Assembly: GCF_014529625.1 (NCBI RefSeq)
Contig: NZ_CP076039.1
Location: forward strand, 992,001-1,056,000
Source: Candidatus Pelagisphaera phototrophica
Lineage (GTDB): Bacteria > Verrucomicrobiota > Verrucomicrobiia > Opitutales > Opitutaceae
Length of the DNA: 64,000 nucleotides
Reading direction: 5' to 3'
The notes beneath the pieces were generated by a model. That model made no database searches, was not told the origin of the DNA, and saw nothing but the letters and a program-made list of their open reading frames with translations. The position numbers and the translations under genes were made by a program. Shown here in pieces: positions 1 through 10,526 of this stretch. Each line of letters opens with the position of its first letter. Positions within the stretch are counted from its first letter, which is position 1.

Positions 1-506
1 AATGCGGAAGTGTCATAGTGTGAATGAAAGATTTCTCCGAAAGCCCAACCAGATGGGAAATCGTGTCGGGAGCAAGAAGCCTGTACTGGTTTGTTGACCG
101 GACAAGCAGATACGCGGAGCGTATCGCAATTAGACGCAGGGCCTGACTGCCGAATCAAACCTTAGAGGTTGTTTTTAAAGTCAAAAATCAGTAGGGGCGT
201 CGCGTACGGCGTCCGCAGAAGAAGCTAGAAATCTCCACACGCTGTCTCCCCAAGCAGAGCCCCACATTAGGGAGTGTATACAATCCAGAATTATTGGACA
301 TCTTCTTAAAGGGAACCTTATGATTTGAGCCAATGTATCAAGTTTGGCCACATGCCCTAGTTTCAGACGAAAAAACATTTTTCTATGGTCCGGTTAACAT
401 ATCAACAATCCGAATTTGCTAAGATAACCTTTCCCCATCAAGATTACGAAGACATTAAAAGTCAGTACTCGTCACGTCAGTAACACACACTCGAATTCCA
501 TCGATA
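1..506. other. no recognisable gene
   Basis: I see no open frame with family-like composition on either strand. Short open stretches exist but have no start-site context or recognisable motifs. The region may be eroded sequence upstream of the broken gene that follows. Confidence 0.4.
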
Positions 507-1090
507 TGTTAATTAAAGCCAGCATAAGAACCTCAATAAAGACGATTGCATTTCTTACAATCGTGCTTTGCCCCGTCCAAGGAGTTTCAGCTCAACATGA
601 GGGAGACGTAAGAGATGTTGTAACGATCGATGAACTCGATCCCTCGGGTCCTTTCAACAAAATCTGAGAGCCGCATTTCGCAAAGTGGTCCGACGATCAC
701 TACCTCTGCGCTAATGGACTCCGGGTACGGGGAAGAGGCGATTGGGGGATATGGTCGCGCCCATAAGCTTGGACAAAGGAAAGACCTGGAGCCCCAGAAT
801 CATGATATTCGATCACCAAGAACGTAAAGGCAGTGTGCAATATGCCTACAACAATGCCGTTCTGTTCCGTCCGTCCGGCTAAGATGTCATTTGGCTTTTT
901 GCGATGGACGCTCCTTTGAGCTACCGCGACAGTGAGAATGCGGATAACTTTGTCAGTTCCCGCAAGGATGGGCTAAGCGTCTTTTAAAAGGTAGAGCGGC
1001 AGGATAATTTGCACCTCTTGCATGGGCTCTATTGTTCGGAAGGATATTTGGTTATTCGGGATAAGGCGAATGGTAAATCTTAGGAGCGAT
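507..1090 (+). pseudogene. decayed BNR/sialidase-like secreted protein
   Basis: An ATG at 507 opens a plausible signal peptide (hydrophobic core FLTIVLCPVQGVSA) that runs to a TGA near 665. The coding signal then jumps frames. From about 748 the frame reads GDMVAPISLDKGKTWSPRIM, the typical Asp-box style of BNR/sialidase proteins, and continues through YNNAVLFRP to an in-frame TAA at 880. It resumes (DVIWLFAMDAPLSYRDSE) to a further TAA at about 985 and a TAG at about 1081. At least one frameshift and three stops make this a pseudogene. The original product was probably an exported exo-sialidase-like or BNR-repeat glycosidase. The exact family is uncertain because only short pieces remain. 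Confidence 0.55.
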
Positions 1091-1108
1091 GGACCCAGTT
1101 CTCGAATC

Positions 1109-1130
1109 GCGGCCTAAAGCCGCTCCTGCA
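1109..1130. repeat. REP-like palindrome
   Basis: GCGGC (1109-1113) and GCCGC (1119-1123) form a short hairpin followed by TCCTGCA. The stem-plus-CTCCTGCA tail resembles bacterial REP elements, and a similar tail recurs in inverted orientation at about 40917-40939. Confidence 0.4.
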
Positions 1131-1216
1131 ATTTGAATGCGGATGGTAGATGCTTTTCGATTTTACCCATTCCGCACTTGCCGGTCGGGAACTAAGTTCT
1201 CAACTTGCCTTGCGTC

Positions 1217-4200
1217 ATGATCATCCTTCGCGGAGCGCCGTCTCACTCAGAATTTCGTCTCAGAAAGCTACTTGCTGAACTAACAGCGATCGGCCTACCG
1301 GCTAAGGAAGTGTATGCGGAATACGTCCATGTAGCCGAGACCAATGAGCCGCTGACCAGCGACGAGCAGTTGATTCTCGAAAAGGTTCTGACTTACGGTC
1401 CCAAGGTGCAGGGGCACGAGCCGAGTGGCCTGCTCCGTGTGGTAGCGCCGCGTCCGGGAACGCTATCTCCCTGGTCGTCGAAGGCGACGGATATCGCCCG
1501 CATTTGCGGTTTGTCGAAGTTGGAGCGGGTCGAGCGGGCCATTGCCTTTTGGATTGATTTGAGTGGCGCGTCACTCACGCCGGACCAGCAGAGACTGTTA
1601 GATGGCCCGTTGCATGATCGAATGACACAGGTCGTGTTCGATAGTCAGGAAGCAATGGATTTATTGTTTCGCCACGAGCAGCCCAGGCCTTTTGCGACCA
1701 TTCCTATGAGTGCCGGGGGCCGGGATGCATTGGTGGAAGCGAACCAGTCACTAGGTCTTGCATTGGCCGATGATGAGATCGACTACCTCGCTCTCAATTT
1801 TCAGAAGCTGGGTCGTGATCCCCACGATATAGAGCTCATGATGTTCGCCCAGGCGAACTCAGAGCATTGTCGTCATAAGATTTTTAATGCCAATTGGGAT
1901 ATCGACGGCGAGGCACAGGAAAAGTCGCTCTTCAAAATGATCAAGAACACCTTCGAAATGAGAAGCGAAGGAATCTTGTCTGCCTACAAAGACAATGCGG
2001 CGGTATTCGAAGGGAGTCACGGAAACCGATATTTTGCCGATCCGAAAAGCAATGAGTATATTGCCAGTTTGGAAGAGATCGCGATTTTGTGCAAAGTGGA
2101 AACCCACAATCATCCTACGGCGATTTCGCCTTTTCCGGGAGCGGCGACCGGTTCAGGTGGAGAGATTCGAGATGAAGGAGCCACGGGAGTTGGATCCAAA
2201 CCAAAAGCCGGCCTCGTGGGTTTCACTGTATCCAATTTAAAACTCCCTGGAGCTGTTCGTCCTTGGGAAAAAGACTTTGGGAAGCCAAACCGAATAGTTT
2301 CGGCACTCGATATCATGATTGAGGGGCCCTTGGGAGGAGCCGCTTTCAATAACGAATTTGGCCGGCCCAATATTCTAGGGTATTTCCGAACCTTCGAACA
2401 GGAAGTGCCAGGAAAAGTGGCTAAAAGTGAAGAGATTGAAACCGACATCGAGGAAAGTGATGCAATGATTTCCACAGATGACGAGGTATCATCCCGCGAA
2501 CCAGATTACGTGTCAGAGATTCGCGGATACCATAAGCCGATAATGCTTGCGGGCGGTCTCGGGAATATTCGTAGAGAGCATATTGAGAAAGGGGAGGTGC
2601 ATGAAGGGGACAAGCTAGTCGTTCTCGGTGGACCGTCGATGTTGATTGGTCTTGGTGGAGGCGCGGCAAGCTCCATGGACAGTGGAACCGGAGAAGAGAG
2701 TCTAGATTTTGCCAGTGTGCAACGGGACAATCCGGAAATGGAGCGTCGTTGCCAGGAAGTGATCGACCGCTGCTGGGCACTGGGCGGAGAGAACCCTATT
2801 GCTTTTATACACGACGTAGGAGCGGGTGGGCTTTCGAATGCCATGCCCGAACTCGTCAACGATGCAGGCAAGGGCGGGCGATTCGATTTGCGCAAGATCA
2901 ACAATGATGAGCCCGGAATGAGCCCCCTAGAGATCTGGTGCAATGAATCTCAGGAGCGCTACGTAATGGCAATTCCCGCGGACCGCATTGAAACGTTTGT
3001 GTCCATCTGTGATCGGGAGCGTTGCCCTTATGCCATTATTGGAGATGCGACTGACGACCGCCAGCTGGTGCTTGATGATCCTCACTTTGGAAACCGTCCC
3101 ATCGACCTTCCACTAGATGTCCTCCTAGGGAAACCGCCTCGAATGCATCGCGATGAGACCTCAATGCAAAGAGATCTTGTGCCTTTATACCTTGGGACCG
3201 TTACATTGGAGGAAGCCGCTCGGCATGTCTTGTCTCATCCGGCGGTTGCGGACAAGACGTTCTTGATCACGATTGGCGACCGTACGGTCACGGGACTCAT
3301 TCACCGCGACCAAATGGTAGGCCCTTGGCAAGTGCCGGTAGCGGACTGCGCTGTGACTGCGACTTCTTTCGATGGATACACAGGAGAGGCAATGTCGATT
3401 GGGGAACGAACGCCCACTGCGGTTAACAGCGCTGCGGCGTCGGCCCGTCTCGCAGTCGGAGAAGCCTTAACGAATCTCGCGGCTGCTCAAATAGGACCGT
3501 TGACCGGTGTTAATCTGTCGGCCAACTGGATGGCGGCGCCATCCGTGCCAGGGGATGCGGTTGACCTTTACGAAGCCGTCAAAGCGGTAGGTATGGAGTT
3601 GTGTCCAGCGCTGGGAGTTACGATCCCGGTTGGAAAGGACTCCATGAGTATGAGCACGGTTTGGCAGGACGATTCCGGGGAGAAACGTGTGACTGCTCCT
3701 ATTTCCTTGATTATCACAGCGTTTGCCCGGTGCGAAGATATTCGTCGATCTCTCACGCCACAGCTGGATCCAAATCTAGATTCGAGTTTGATACTCATTG
3801 ATCTGGGTCGGGGCAAAAATCGCCTTGGCAGTTCCATTTTGGCTCAGACGCTGTCTCAAATGGGGGATGCTACCCCTGATGTGGACAGTGCTGAAGATCT
3901 CAAAAATTTCTGGAACGCGATCCAGCAACTCGGAAAGGAAGACAAGATTCTCGCTTATCACGATCGTTCCGATGGCGGTCTATTTACCGCGGCTGTGGAA
4001 ATGGCGTTTGCCGGTAATGTGGGAGTTAATCTTGAAGTTTTGAGTGAAGGCGATCCGTTCGCCCCTCTATTTTCAGAAGAATTGGGGGCTCTCATTCAGG
4101 TAAGCGGAAGCGATCTAGCGGATGTATTCGATATATTGAAGCGCCATGGTCTGGAAGATTGCTCGAACATAGTGGGGCGATTAAATACGCGATACCAAAT

Positions 4201-5194
4201 CCAAATTTCGGAAGCAGGTGAGGTCCTGTATGAAGAAGATCTTTCCGTTCTCCGGGCCGTTTGGTCGGATGTTACTTTCCGCATTCAGAACCTGCGTGAC
4301 AATCCCGAGTCCGCAGCTTCTGAGCATGCGATCCGGCAGGACCGAGAGAATCCAGGAATCAGCCCTAAGGTAACTTTTGAAATTGAAGATTTAAAATTTG
4401 AAATTGGAAATACTGCGGCGAAGCCACGAATCGCCATCCTCCGTGAACAAGGGGTCAACGGGGAAGTTGAAATGGCAGCTGCCTTCGATCGAGCTGGATT
4501 TTCTTGTATCGACGTTCATATGACGGATATTTTGAGCGGCAGTGTTTCTCTTGGCGATTTCAACGGTCTCGTCGCTTGTGGCGGATTCAGCTACGGTGAC
4601 GTCTTGGGAGCGGGTGAAGGCTGGGCTAAAAGTATTTTGTTCAATGAGAAGGCGAGAGAGGAATTCAGGGCGTTCTTTAATCGAGAAGAAACCTTCTCCC
4701 TTGGAGTATGCAATGGATGCCAGATGCTTAGTAACTTGAGGGAACTCATACCGGGTGCGAGCCATTGGCCGCATTTTGTTCAAAATAGAAGCGAACGCTA
4801 TGAAGGTCGGCTAGTGTCCGTCAAAATCGAGAATACCCCAAGTGTGCTTTTCAAAGATATGGAAGGAAGCGTTCTCCCTGTCGCAGTCGCCCATGGTGAA
4901 GGAAGAGCCGAGTTCAAAAGCCAAGAAGCGGCGAGTGCGTGCGATAAATCCGGCCTCGTGTCGGCCCGCTTTGTGGACAATCTTCATAATGTGACGGATG
5001 CGTATCCACTCAATCCGAACGGATCTCCGTTCGGCATTACTAGCCTGACCAGCGAAGACGGACGCGCAACAATCCTCATGCCTCACCCCGAACGCGTGTT
5101 CCGCTCATCGCAGATGAGCTGGAGTCCACGGGATTGGCCGGAGGACAGTCCGTGGATGCGTTTCTTCAGAAACGCTCGCGTTTGGGTGGGGTAG
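1217..5194 (+). CDS. purL: phosphoribosylformylglycinamidine synthase (FGAM synthase), large fused form
   Basis: Converts FGAR, glutamine and ATP to FGAM in the fourth step of de novo purine synthesis; cytosolic. At about 1325 residues it is the long single-chain type (as in Proteobacteria and eukaryotes) rather than the split PurSQL type. Visible motifs: [65 protein letters not shown]. The C-terminal glutamine amidotransferase carries the nucleophile in GVCNGCQM (Cys about 1165) and HGEGRAEF, and ends with [17 protein letters not shown] chose the ATG at 1217, which gives [13 protein letters not shown], the family N-terminus; a TTG four codons upstream is also open. There is no clear Shine-Dalgarno and no purine-operon neighbour. 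Immediately downstream lies a remnant that repeats the PurL C-terminus. Confidence 0.97.
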   Translation: MIILRGAPSHSEFRLRKLLAELTAIGLPAKEVYAEYVHVAETNEPLTSDEQLILEKVLTYGPKVQGHEPSGLLRVVAPRPGTLSPWSSKATDIARICGLSKLERVERAIAFWIDLSGASLTPDQQRLLDGPLHDRMTQVVFDSQEAMDLLFRHEQPRPFATIPMSAGGRDALVEANQSLGLALADDEIDYLALNFQKLGRDPHDIELMMFAQANSEHCRHKIFNANWDIDGEAQEKSLFKMIKNTFEMRSEGILSAYKDNAAVFEGSHGNRYFADPKSNEYIASLEEIAILCKVETHNHPTAISPFPGAATGSGGEIRDEGATGVGSKPKAGLVGFTVSNLKLPGAVRPWEKDFGKPNRIVSALDIMIEGPLGGAAFNNEFGRPNILGYFRTFEQEVPGKVAKSEEIETDIEESDAMISTDDEVSSREPDYVSEIRGYHKPIMLAGGLGNIRREHIEKGEVHEGDKLVVLGGPSMLIGLGGGAASSMDSGTGEESLDFASVQRDNPEMERRCQEVIDRCWALGGENPIAFIHDVGAGGLSNAMPELVNDAGKGGRFDLRKINNDEPGMSPLEIWCNESQERYVMAIPADRIETFVSICDRERCPYAIIGDATDDRQLVLDDPHFGNRPIDLPLDVLLGKPPRMHRDETSMQRDLVPLYLGTVTLEEAARHVLSHPAVADKTFLITIGDRTVTGLIHRDQMVGPWQVPVADCAVTATSFDGYTGEAMSIGERTPTAVNSAAASARLAVGEALTNLAAAQIGPLTGVNLSANWMAAPSVPGDAVDLYEAVKAVGMELCPALGVTIPVGKDSMSMSTVWQDDSGEKRVTAPISLIITAFARCEDIRRSLTPQLDPNLDSSLILIDLGRGKNRLGSSILAQTLSQMGDATPDVDSAEDLKNFWNAIQQLGKEDKILAYHDRSDGGLFTAAVEMAFAGNVGVNLEVLSEGDPFAPLFSEELGALIQVSGSDLADVFDILKRHGLEDCSNIVGRLNTRYQIQISEAGEVLYEEDLSVLRAVWSDVTFRIQNLRDNPESAASEHAIRQDRENPGISPKVTFEIEDLKFEIGNTAAKPRIAILREQGVNGEVEMAAAFDRAGFSCIDVHMTDILSGSVSLGDFNGLVACGGFSYGDVLGAGEGWAKSILFNEKAREEFRAFFNREETFSLGVCNGCQMLSNLRELIPGASHWPHFVQNRSERYEGRLVSVKIENTPSVLFKDMEGSVLPVAVAHGEGRAEFKSQEAASACDKSGLVSARFVDNLHNVTDAYPLNPNGSPFGITSLTSEDGRATILMPHPERVFRSSQMSWSPRDWPEDSPWMRFFRNARVWVG

Positions 5195-5307
5195 AGCCGC
5201 ATCCTGACGTAGTGCGATCGTGCGAAGATGGCATTCTTACGACTTGTTCGGAAGAAGGTTCCCGCAGGGGATGGTTTTGGTGGGTGCCCTTTGGCAGGCA
5301 AAATCAC

Positions 5308-5418
5308 AAAGGTTTCTCCGAACGACGCTACTCGGCTGAGCCCCCAAAGATTGGGGAGAAGATTCCCCCGTGGATACGAATGTTGCGAAACGCTCGAGTT
5401 TTTGTGGTCGAAAAATAG
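5308..5418 (+). pseudogene. remnant of a second purL 3' end
   Basis: Translation ends with PPWIRMLRNARVFVVEK and a TAG. This parallels the authentic PurL C-terminus about 220 bp upstream ([15 protein letters not shown]), and the preceding GFSERRYSAEPPKIGEKI matches the spacing of [17 protein letters not shown]. The nucleotide sequences differ substantially, so this is an old or independently acquired copy, not a recent tandem duplication. No upstream part of PurL precedes it. Confidence 0.6.
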
Positions 5419-5421
5419 AAC

Positions 5422-6066
5422 CTAGACAGGTATCTTGAAACACACAATTTTGTGGTTCTCGCGGTCGTTGGTCCAGAGGCATTGACCATCGAATGCGAGG
5501 GCCCGGGCGCCAAAGGGGATTTTGGCGATGTCTGTTGCCGTCTCTGAGCTGAGGCTGATTTGGGTTAGGAAGTATTTGTTGGTCTCTTCCGAATCCGTAG
5601 TTGTTAGATAGATACTTTTGTCCACAAAGACTTGGCCGCAAATTCCATGAGGAGATGAAAGTGATTTGTGAGCTTGGTCGTCAATTCCTAGTTGGAGAAT
5701 AACCTTATTATACCACTGGCTAACATAGAGACTGGATCCGTCGAAGCCAAGTTGTGACCCAGTGTCATTAGGGCAGGGCAACTTAAAGACTGTATCGAAT
5801 CCGTGTCCAGGAATGCAGCGACGAATGATACGGTTGTCCTCTTCGGTCTCTCCGCAGAGGACACGGAGCTCTTCGCCGATGGAAACCATTCCAAAGGGAA
5901 CCCCAGGTGCTTTAACTTCCCAAATAACGGTCCACATTTCGGGATCGATTTGATAGATGGTTTCGGATTCCATGGAGCCCATCCAAAGGGTGCCATTGTG
6001 CCAGGCAAGGCTCTGGGGTCTAGGAGCGGGTGAGGCGAGCCGTTTGATTTCTTCGATATGGTTCAT
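5422..6066 (-). CDS. small beta-propeller protein (SMP-30/NHL/Vgb-like)
   Basis: This 214-residue protein has no evident signal peptide and shows repeated propeller-type strands: SLAWHNGTLWMGS, GSQLGFDGSSLYVSQW, ALAFDGQCLWTNDRENHKI. It resembles the cytosolic six-bladed propellers annotated as SMP-30-like or streptogramin-lyase-like, but is shorter than most, suggesting four or five blades or a partial propeller. It lies upstream of nothing obvious and convergent with purL. Catalytic metal ligands cannot be assigned, so the substrate is unknown. Confidence 0.6.
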   Translation of the reverse strand: MNHIEEIKRLASPAPRPQSLAWHNGTLWMGSMESETIYQIDPEMWTVIWEVKAPGVPFGMVSIGEELRVLCGETEEDNRIIRRCIPGHGFDTVFKLPCPNDTGSQLGFDGSSLYVSQWYNKVILQLGIDDQAHKSLSSPHGICGQVFVDKSIYLTTTDSEETNKYFLTQISLSSETATDIAKIPFGARALAFDGQCLWTNDRENHKIVCFKIPV

Positions 6067-6159
6067 GATTTGGATTTAGATCTATGCCTACGGATTTCTT
6101 GGATTCACGCGATTAATTGAATGAAACGAGTTATCCTATATGTGCAGATCCATCCGTAG

Positions 6160-7422
6160 TTATTCAATAGCCCGATCTAGCAATTCAACTGTATGGACAA
6201 CCCGTAGAGGAGTCTCTTTATCTTTGGAATGAAATTCGATCTGGGTGAGGCATCCGATGTTACCCGTAGCGATGATGTCTGCGTCCGTAGCGTACAAATT
6301 TTTAACTTTTCTCTCACCGAGTTCTTTCGCGGTATCGGAATGTTCGATATTATAGCTGCCTGCGGACCCGCAACAAATCTCCCATTCGGCTGGTTCGAGA
6401 ATCTCTAGACCGGGCATAGATCGAAGCAGCCTCCTGGGAGCGGATCGGACTTTCTGAGCGTGAGCCAGGTGACAGGCATCGTGGTAAACGACTTTGACGG
6501 TCTCGGGATTTTCGATTTCGGGAGGCGTGAATCCGATCTGATCCAGATACTCGCAGATATCAATTACCTTGGACGCATAGTCTTTCGCCTGAGCTCTTAG
6601 AGCGTCTTCCTCTCCCGCGAAGAGCGTACCGTATTCTTTCATTCCGGAGCCGCACCCAGCTGCGGTTGAAATAATAGCATCCACATCTTCAGGAAAGGTT
6701 TCGAAATTTTTGCGTGCTGCCTTTCGGGCCTCTTCAGATTCGCCGATATGCATAGCCAGAGAGCCGCAGCATCCTTGACTTCTGGGCACAAGTACTTCGA
6801 TGCCATTTCGATTGAGTACACGAATAGCCGCCTGGTTAATTCGTGGAGCGAGTACCTGCTGAGCACAGCCTATGAGAAGAGCGACGCGACCCCTCTTTTC
6901 GCCCTGAGCCGGGTAGAATTCTTTGAATTCCTGCTTAGGCGGTAATTCGCTGGGTGCGAGCTCGAGCATCGCGCTGAAACCTTTGGGAAGATAGGGTGCG
7001 AGAGGTCTAAATAGGCTAGCGACTTTTGAGGCCGTTCGGAAGCGATCCGGATAGGGAATTGTTTTAAGAAGGGCCATTCGTTGCAGCTTTTCGCCCAACC
7101 CCCGCTTTCTCTGTTTTTCCGACCAAGCCCGGAAAGGCGAAATAAGCTCTCCGTATTCAACTCCAGAGGGACAGGAAGTGACACAGGCAAGACAGCCCAG
7201 GCAATTGTCTATGTAGGGATCAATCTCTGATGGATCAAGCTTTCCCTCTAGCGTTTCCTTCATGAGAAAGATTCTTCCGCGGGGGGAATTCATCTCGTCT
7301 CCCATTGTCAAATACGTTGGGCAGGTGGGTAGGCAAAAGCCACAATGAACGCAGGCCTCTATCGGTTCCTTCATGGAAGCGAACTCGCGTCCGAGATCTT
7401 CTTTTGAAATCTGGCTTATCAT
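6160..7422 (-). CDS. glcF: glycolate oxidase iron-sulfur subunit GlcF
   Basis: Electron-transfer subunit of the membrane-associated glycolate dehydrogenase that oxidises glycolate to glyoxylate. Two ferredoxin-type 4Fe-4S motifs are present: Cys24-x2-Cys27-x2-Cys30-x3-Cys34 (CVHCGFCLPTCP) and Cys74-Cys77-Cys80-Cys84 (CLGCLACVTSCP). Two CCG domains follow (CCGSLAMHIG, about residue 216; CCGSAGSYN, about 343), with ACHLAHAQ between them. At 420 residues it matches the family. It is the last gene of glcD-glcE-glcF and lies about 50 bp after glcE. Glycolate is a major phytoplankton exudate, fitting a marine heterotroph. Confidence 0.93.
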   Translation of the reverse strand: MISQISKEDLGREFASMKEPIEACVHCGFCLPTCPTYLTMGDEMNSPRGRIFLMKETLEGKLDPSEIDPYIDNCLGCLACVTSCPSGVEYGELISPFRAWSEKQRKRGLGEKLQRMALLKTIPYPDRFRTASKVASLFRPLAPYLPKGFSAMLELAPSELPPKQEFKEFYPAQGEKRGRVALLIGCAQQVLAPRINQAAIRVLNRNGIEVLVPRSQGCCGSLAMHIGESEEARKAARKNFETFPEDVDAIISTAAGCGSGMKEYGTLFAGEEDALRAQAKDYASKVIDICEYLDQIGFTPPEIENPETVKVVYHDACHLAHAQKVRSAPRRLLRSMPGLEILEPAEWEICCGSAGSYNIEHSDTAKELGERKVKNLYATDADIIATGNIGCLTQIEFHSKDKETPLRVVHTVELLDRAIE

Positions 7423-7471
7423 TTAGTAATAATGGCCGAAAAGAGGCGCAGAACCCGCAAATATTTTGTGT

Positions 7472-8623
7472 CTATTCATTGAAAGCGGGTAGGAGAGCGG
7501 TTGGGTATAGTTCGGTAAATTTATCTTCGGGATCGAATGCCGGCTTGAGTCTTCGGTAAAAAGACTTTTGGGAATCGGCTGCTATAAGTGGGGTCTCCGC
7601 GTCACCGCAAGCAACTTGACCCGATAAGTTGAGCTGAGTGAGGAGGGCACTCAGTTTTTCAATACTATTGTTCCAATGAAGCCAACAGACGTATCCACCG
7701 ATACTGTACCTTATTTCAGTGGAATAGGAGGCTAAAGCGCTTTCTAGGTCGAATATGGTTAAAGGATTGATGGGTATTTTGACGAGCAACCCTGATTGGG
7801 GAGGAGTCTCGAGTCTAACGCTTTCGGGCCAATAGCTATCAATACATTTTTGTGATAAGGTGTCGCTTTGGTGAGTGAGGTGGCTCTCGATCGCTTTAAC
7901 TCGCTGATCCATGGATCCTGGTTGGCCGGCCAGTTTGAGAAATAGGCGACCTTTCGAATCGAGATCTAGTATATCCAGCGTAAAACGTGAGCGCCCCAAT
8001 GAAACGAAGGCTTCGTGAGCCTCTTGAAAGCTTGGATAATTGAATACAATAGTTCGACTTTCAGGAGCGACCGGGAAGACCTTGAAAGACGCTTCAGTAA
8101 TAATGCCGAAACTTCCATAACTCCCAGACATCAGCTTTGGGATGTCAAATCCTGCGGCATTCTTAACGACTTTCCCTCCGGTATGGCTGTGGTTGCCGAT
8201 TCCGTCGATAAAGTTAACGCCGAGAATAAAATCGCGAAGAATTCCATAGCGAAAGCTTCCCGGACCCGAGAGGCCCTTGGCGATCATGGCTCCTACGGTG
8301 GTACCTTCTGCAATGAATGGAGGGTCAAAGGGAAGGTATTGGCCTTCTGCTGCTAGTGCCGCCTGAACCTCCGCTGCAGGTACTCCTGCTTGGACCGTAA
8401 TGGTGTACTCTTCGGGTAGATACTCGACGATCTGATTGAAAGCGGAAAGGGAGATATGGGTGTTTGGCGCTTCCAACTTCGGAGGACCGGGCCCTTCGAC
8501 AGAGCTCAGGGTCTCAGACAGGTCCTCCCTGCCTAAGACTCGAACCGAGTTCGATTCTCTGACGAGGACCTGCATTTCCTCGATAGAGTTTGGGGTAAAA
8601 GCCTTGTTTGGTTCGTTTTCCAT
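7472..8623 (-). CDS. glcE: glycolate oxidase FAD-binding subunit GlcE
   Basis: Second flavin subunit of glycolate dehydrogenase. It shows the FAD-binding PCMH-type fold: VQAGVPAAEVQAALAAEGQ, then PPFIAEGTTVGAMIAKGLSG, then RDFILGVNFIDGIG with TGGKVVKNAAGFD, the usual GlcE flavin-loop pattern. I chose the ATG at 8623 (MENEPNKAF), 4 nt after the glcD stop, giving 383 residues. An alternative start 8 codons upstream would overlap glcD. The tight spacing supports one operon with glcD and glcF. Confidence 0.9.
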   Translation of the reverse strand: MENEPNKAFTPNSIEEMQVLVRESNSVRVLGREDLSETLSSVEGPGPPKLEAPNTHISLSAFNQIVEYLPEEYTITVQAGVPAAEVQAALAAEGQYLPFDPPFIAEGTTVGAMIAKGLSGPGSFRYGILRDFILGVNFIDGIGNHSHTGGKVVKNAAGFDIPKLMSGSYGSFGIITEASFKVFPVAPESRTIVFNYPSFQEAHEAFVSLGRSRFTLDILDLDSKGRLFLKLAGQPGSMDQRVKAIESHLTHQSDTLSQKCIDSYWPESVRLETPPQSGLLVKIPINPLTIFDLESALASYSTEIRYSIGGYVCWLHWNNSIEKLSALLTQLNLSGQVACGDAETPLIAADSQKSFYRRLKPAFDPEDKFTELYPTALLPAFNE

Positions 8624-8627
8624 GGAT

Positions 8628-10070
8628 CTACATGCGCGAGATGACACCTGCTTTCTCCAGTGGATGGGGACCGTGAGCGGCGAGAGCAGGAGCTTCCTTG
8701 CCGGGAAGCATTTTGCCGCGATTGGAGATTTCGTTCGGGTCGATGGATCGACGAAGGCGATCGAAAGTGCCCAAGTCGATCTCTGTGAACATTTCTGGCA
8801 TGTATTCGAGCTTCTCGACTCCGACGCCGTGCTCGCCTGTGATGGATCCGCCCAGCTTCAAGCAGAGTCGCAATATTTTTCCGGCCAGAGCTTCCGCTTT
8901 CTCGAGCCCATCGGGTTGCTTGGCATCAAAAAGAATCAGCGGGTGAAGATTTCCGTCCCCCGCATGGAAGACGTTGGCAACCCGGAGACCGGCCTCCGAA
9001 CTGAGACGCGAGATTTCTTTGAGAGCTTCACCCAGTCGGGATCGGGGTACCACGCCATCTTGAACAATGTAGTCTGGGGAAAGGCGACCCACAGCAGAAA
9101 AGGCGCTCTTGCGGCCCTTCCAGATGAGCATGCGCTCGGCGTTGTCCTGGGCGATCCGAACTTCCTTGGCTCCGGTTTTGCTAATGGCGTCGGAAAGGGC
9201 GATGAATTCCGCTTCTACGGCGGCGGACTCGCCGTCCAGCTCTACGATGAGAAGTGCCTCCGCATCTTTAGGGTAACCGGCACTGACTGCGGCTTCCGCG
9301 GCCTCGATGGCCAGTTTGTCCATGATTTCCATTGCCCCTGGAAGTATCCCAGAAGCGACTACGACCGATACCGCCTCTCCTGCAGCTTCCAGACTATCGT
9401 AGCTGGCGAGCAGGGTTTGATAGGATTCGGGAATGGGTAGGAGTCTTATTTGGATTTCCAATGCGATTCCCAGAAGCCCTTCACTACCCACAAAGAGTCC
9501 AACGCAGTCCGGCCCTGCATTCTCTAAGCTGTCATTCCCCAATTCGACCACTTCACCATCGGGAAGGGCGACTTTGATGCCCAGAATGTGATTGGAGGTC
9601 ATTCCGTATTTCAGGCAATGAGCCCCGCCAGAATTAAAGGCAAGATTGCCGCCAATTGTGCAAACAGTTTGGCTGGACGGGTCTGGCGCAAAGTAGAGTC
9701 CGTGCGGAGCGGCAGCGACACTGATATTGGAATTGATCACTCCAGGCTGTACACGGGCTGTTCGATTGTCGGGATCAAGTTCGAGGATTTGGTTGAGCTG
9801 GTTTAAGCTGATGACAATGCCTTCATCGATCGGCAATGAACCTCCAGACAGACTGGTTCCGCTCCCGCGGGCGACGAAGGGGACCTGGCACTCGTGGCAA
9901 ATCTTAAGGGTCTCGACGACTTCCTCGTTGTTTATTGGCATGACTACCGCGATCGGTTTTTGCCGGAAAACCGTGAGACCGTCCGAAACGTAGGGTGTCA
10001 GTCTAGCGTCGTCTTCGTACAGCCGACTAGATGGGTAGAGCTTTCTCAGATGAGCGATGAAATCGGACAT
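8628..10070 (-). CDS. glcD: glycolate oxidase catalytic subunit GlcD
   Basis: FAD-linked glycolate dehydrogenase catalytic subunit of 480 residues. Visible features: the flavin pyrophosphate loop [15 protein letters not shown], the [20 protein letters not shown] segment, and the C-terminal [17 protein letters not shown] with [12 protein letters not shown] upstream, all diagnostic of the GlcD/D-lactate dehydrogenase family. With GlcE and GlcF downstream, glycolate is the expected substrate and D-lactate is a weaker alternative. First gene of a three-gene operon. No glycolate permease or glyoxylate-handling gene is visible nearby. Confidence 0.94.
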   Translation of the reverse strand: MSDFIAHLRKLYPSSRLYEDDARLTPYVSDGLTVFRQKPIAVVMPINNEEVVETLKICHECQVPFVARGSGTSLSGGSLPIDEGIVISLNQLNQILELDPDNRTARVQPGVINSNISVAAAPHGLYFAPDPSSQTVCTIGGNLAFNSGGAHCLKYGMTSNHILGIKVALPDGEVVELGNDSLENAGPDCVGLFVGSEGLLGIALEIQIRLLPIPESYQTLLASYDSLEAAGEAVSVVVASGILPGAMEIMDKLAIEAAEAAVSAGYPKDAEALLIVELDGESAAVEAEFIALSDAISKTGAKEVRIAQDNAERMLIWKGRKSAFSAVGRLSPDYIVQDGVVPRSRLGEALKEISRLSSEAGLRVANVFHAGDGNLHPLILFDAKQPDGLEKAEALAGKILRLCLKLGGSITGEHGVGVEKLEYMPEMFTEIDLGTFDRLRRSIDPNEISNRGKMLPGKEAPALAAHGPHPLEKAGVISRM

Positions 10071-10526
10071 GGGGATTTAGCTAAACAAAGAAGTTGGAAT
10101 GTGGGTGGGAGTAAAGCCTCTAGGGAGTAGAATATTGGAAATTGTGCGATTCGCTGGCTCCTCGCTCGCAGTTTGACGTGATGCGTGAATTGGGGTAGGG
10201 TGATTGGGCTATTATGTCGCCGCGACCGCAATCGGAAAGAGATCTGGCTGCCTCGGTGTGGCACATCGGCGTCAACCTAACTCTATTGCTGGAAATTGTT
10301 GCAGAATCCACGACTAGGTCTCGGTTTAGCTACGTCGCAAGGCGGTGTGGTTTAGCTTCGCCATTCACTTAATGACCCCGAATCGTCGTCGGCTCCGCTC
10401 CGACAGAGGATTTTTTGGTTGCACTGATCCCGATGGGCGGGACGCCATCGGCCTAGGTAGTCTGCCCTCAACAAACGCTTTGTGATTGAGTGATCCGAGA
10501 GAGTAGTCTTTCTAGTAACAGAAATT
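10071..10526. other. intergenic region with one palindrome
   Basis: Divergent spacer between glcD (minus) and a sulfatase (plus). It contains a 7-bp inverted repeat, CCGATGG (10430-10436) and CCATCGG (10445-10451), with an 8-nt loop. This may be a REP unit or an operator. No gene is recognised. Confidence 0.45.

Noticed and set aside
880-1150. Repeated in-frame TAA/TAG codons as stop-codon reassignment
   Set aside because: All intact genes in the window avoid internal stops, and the region also contains frameshifts, so it is a pseudogene.
1302-1578. Overlapping open frames antisense to purL and other large genes
   Set aside because: They are composition shadows of well-supported genes in other frames, with no family-like motifs or start context.
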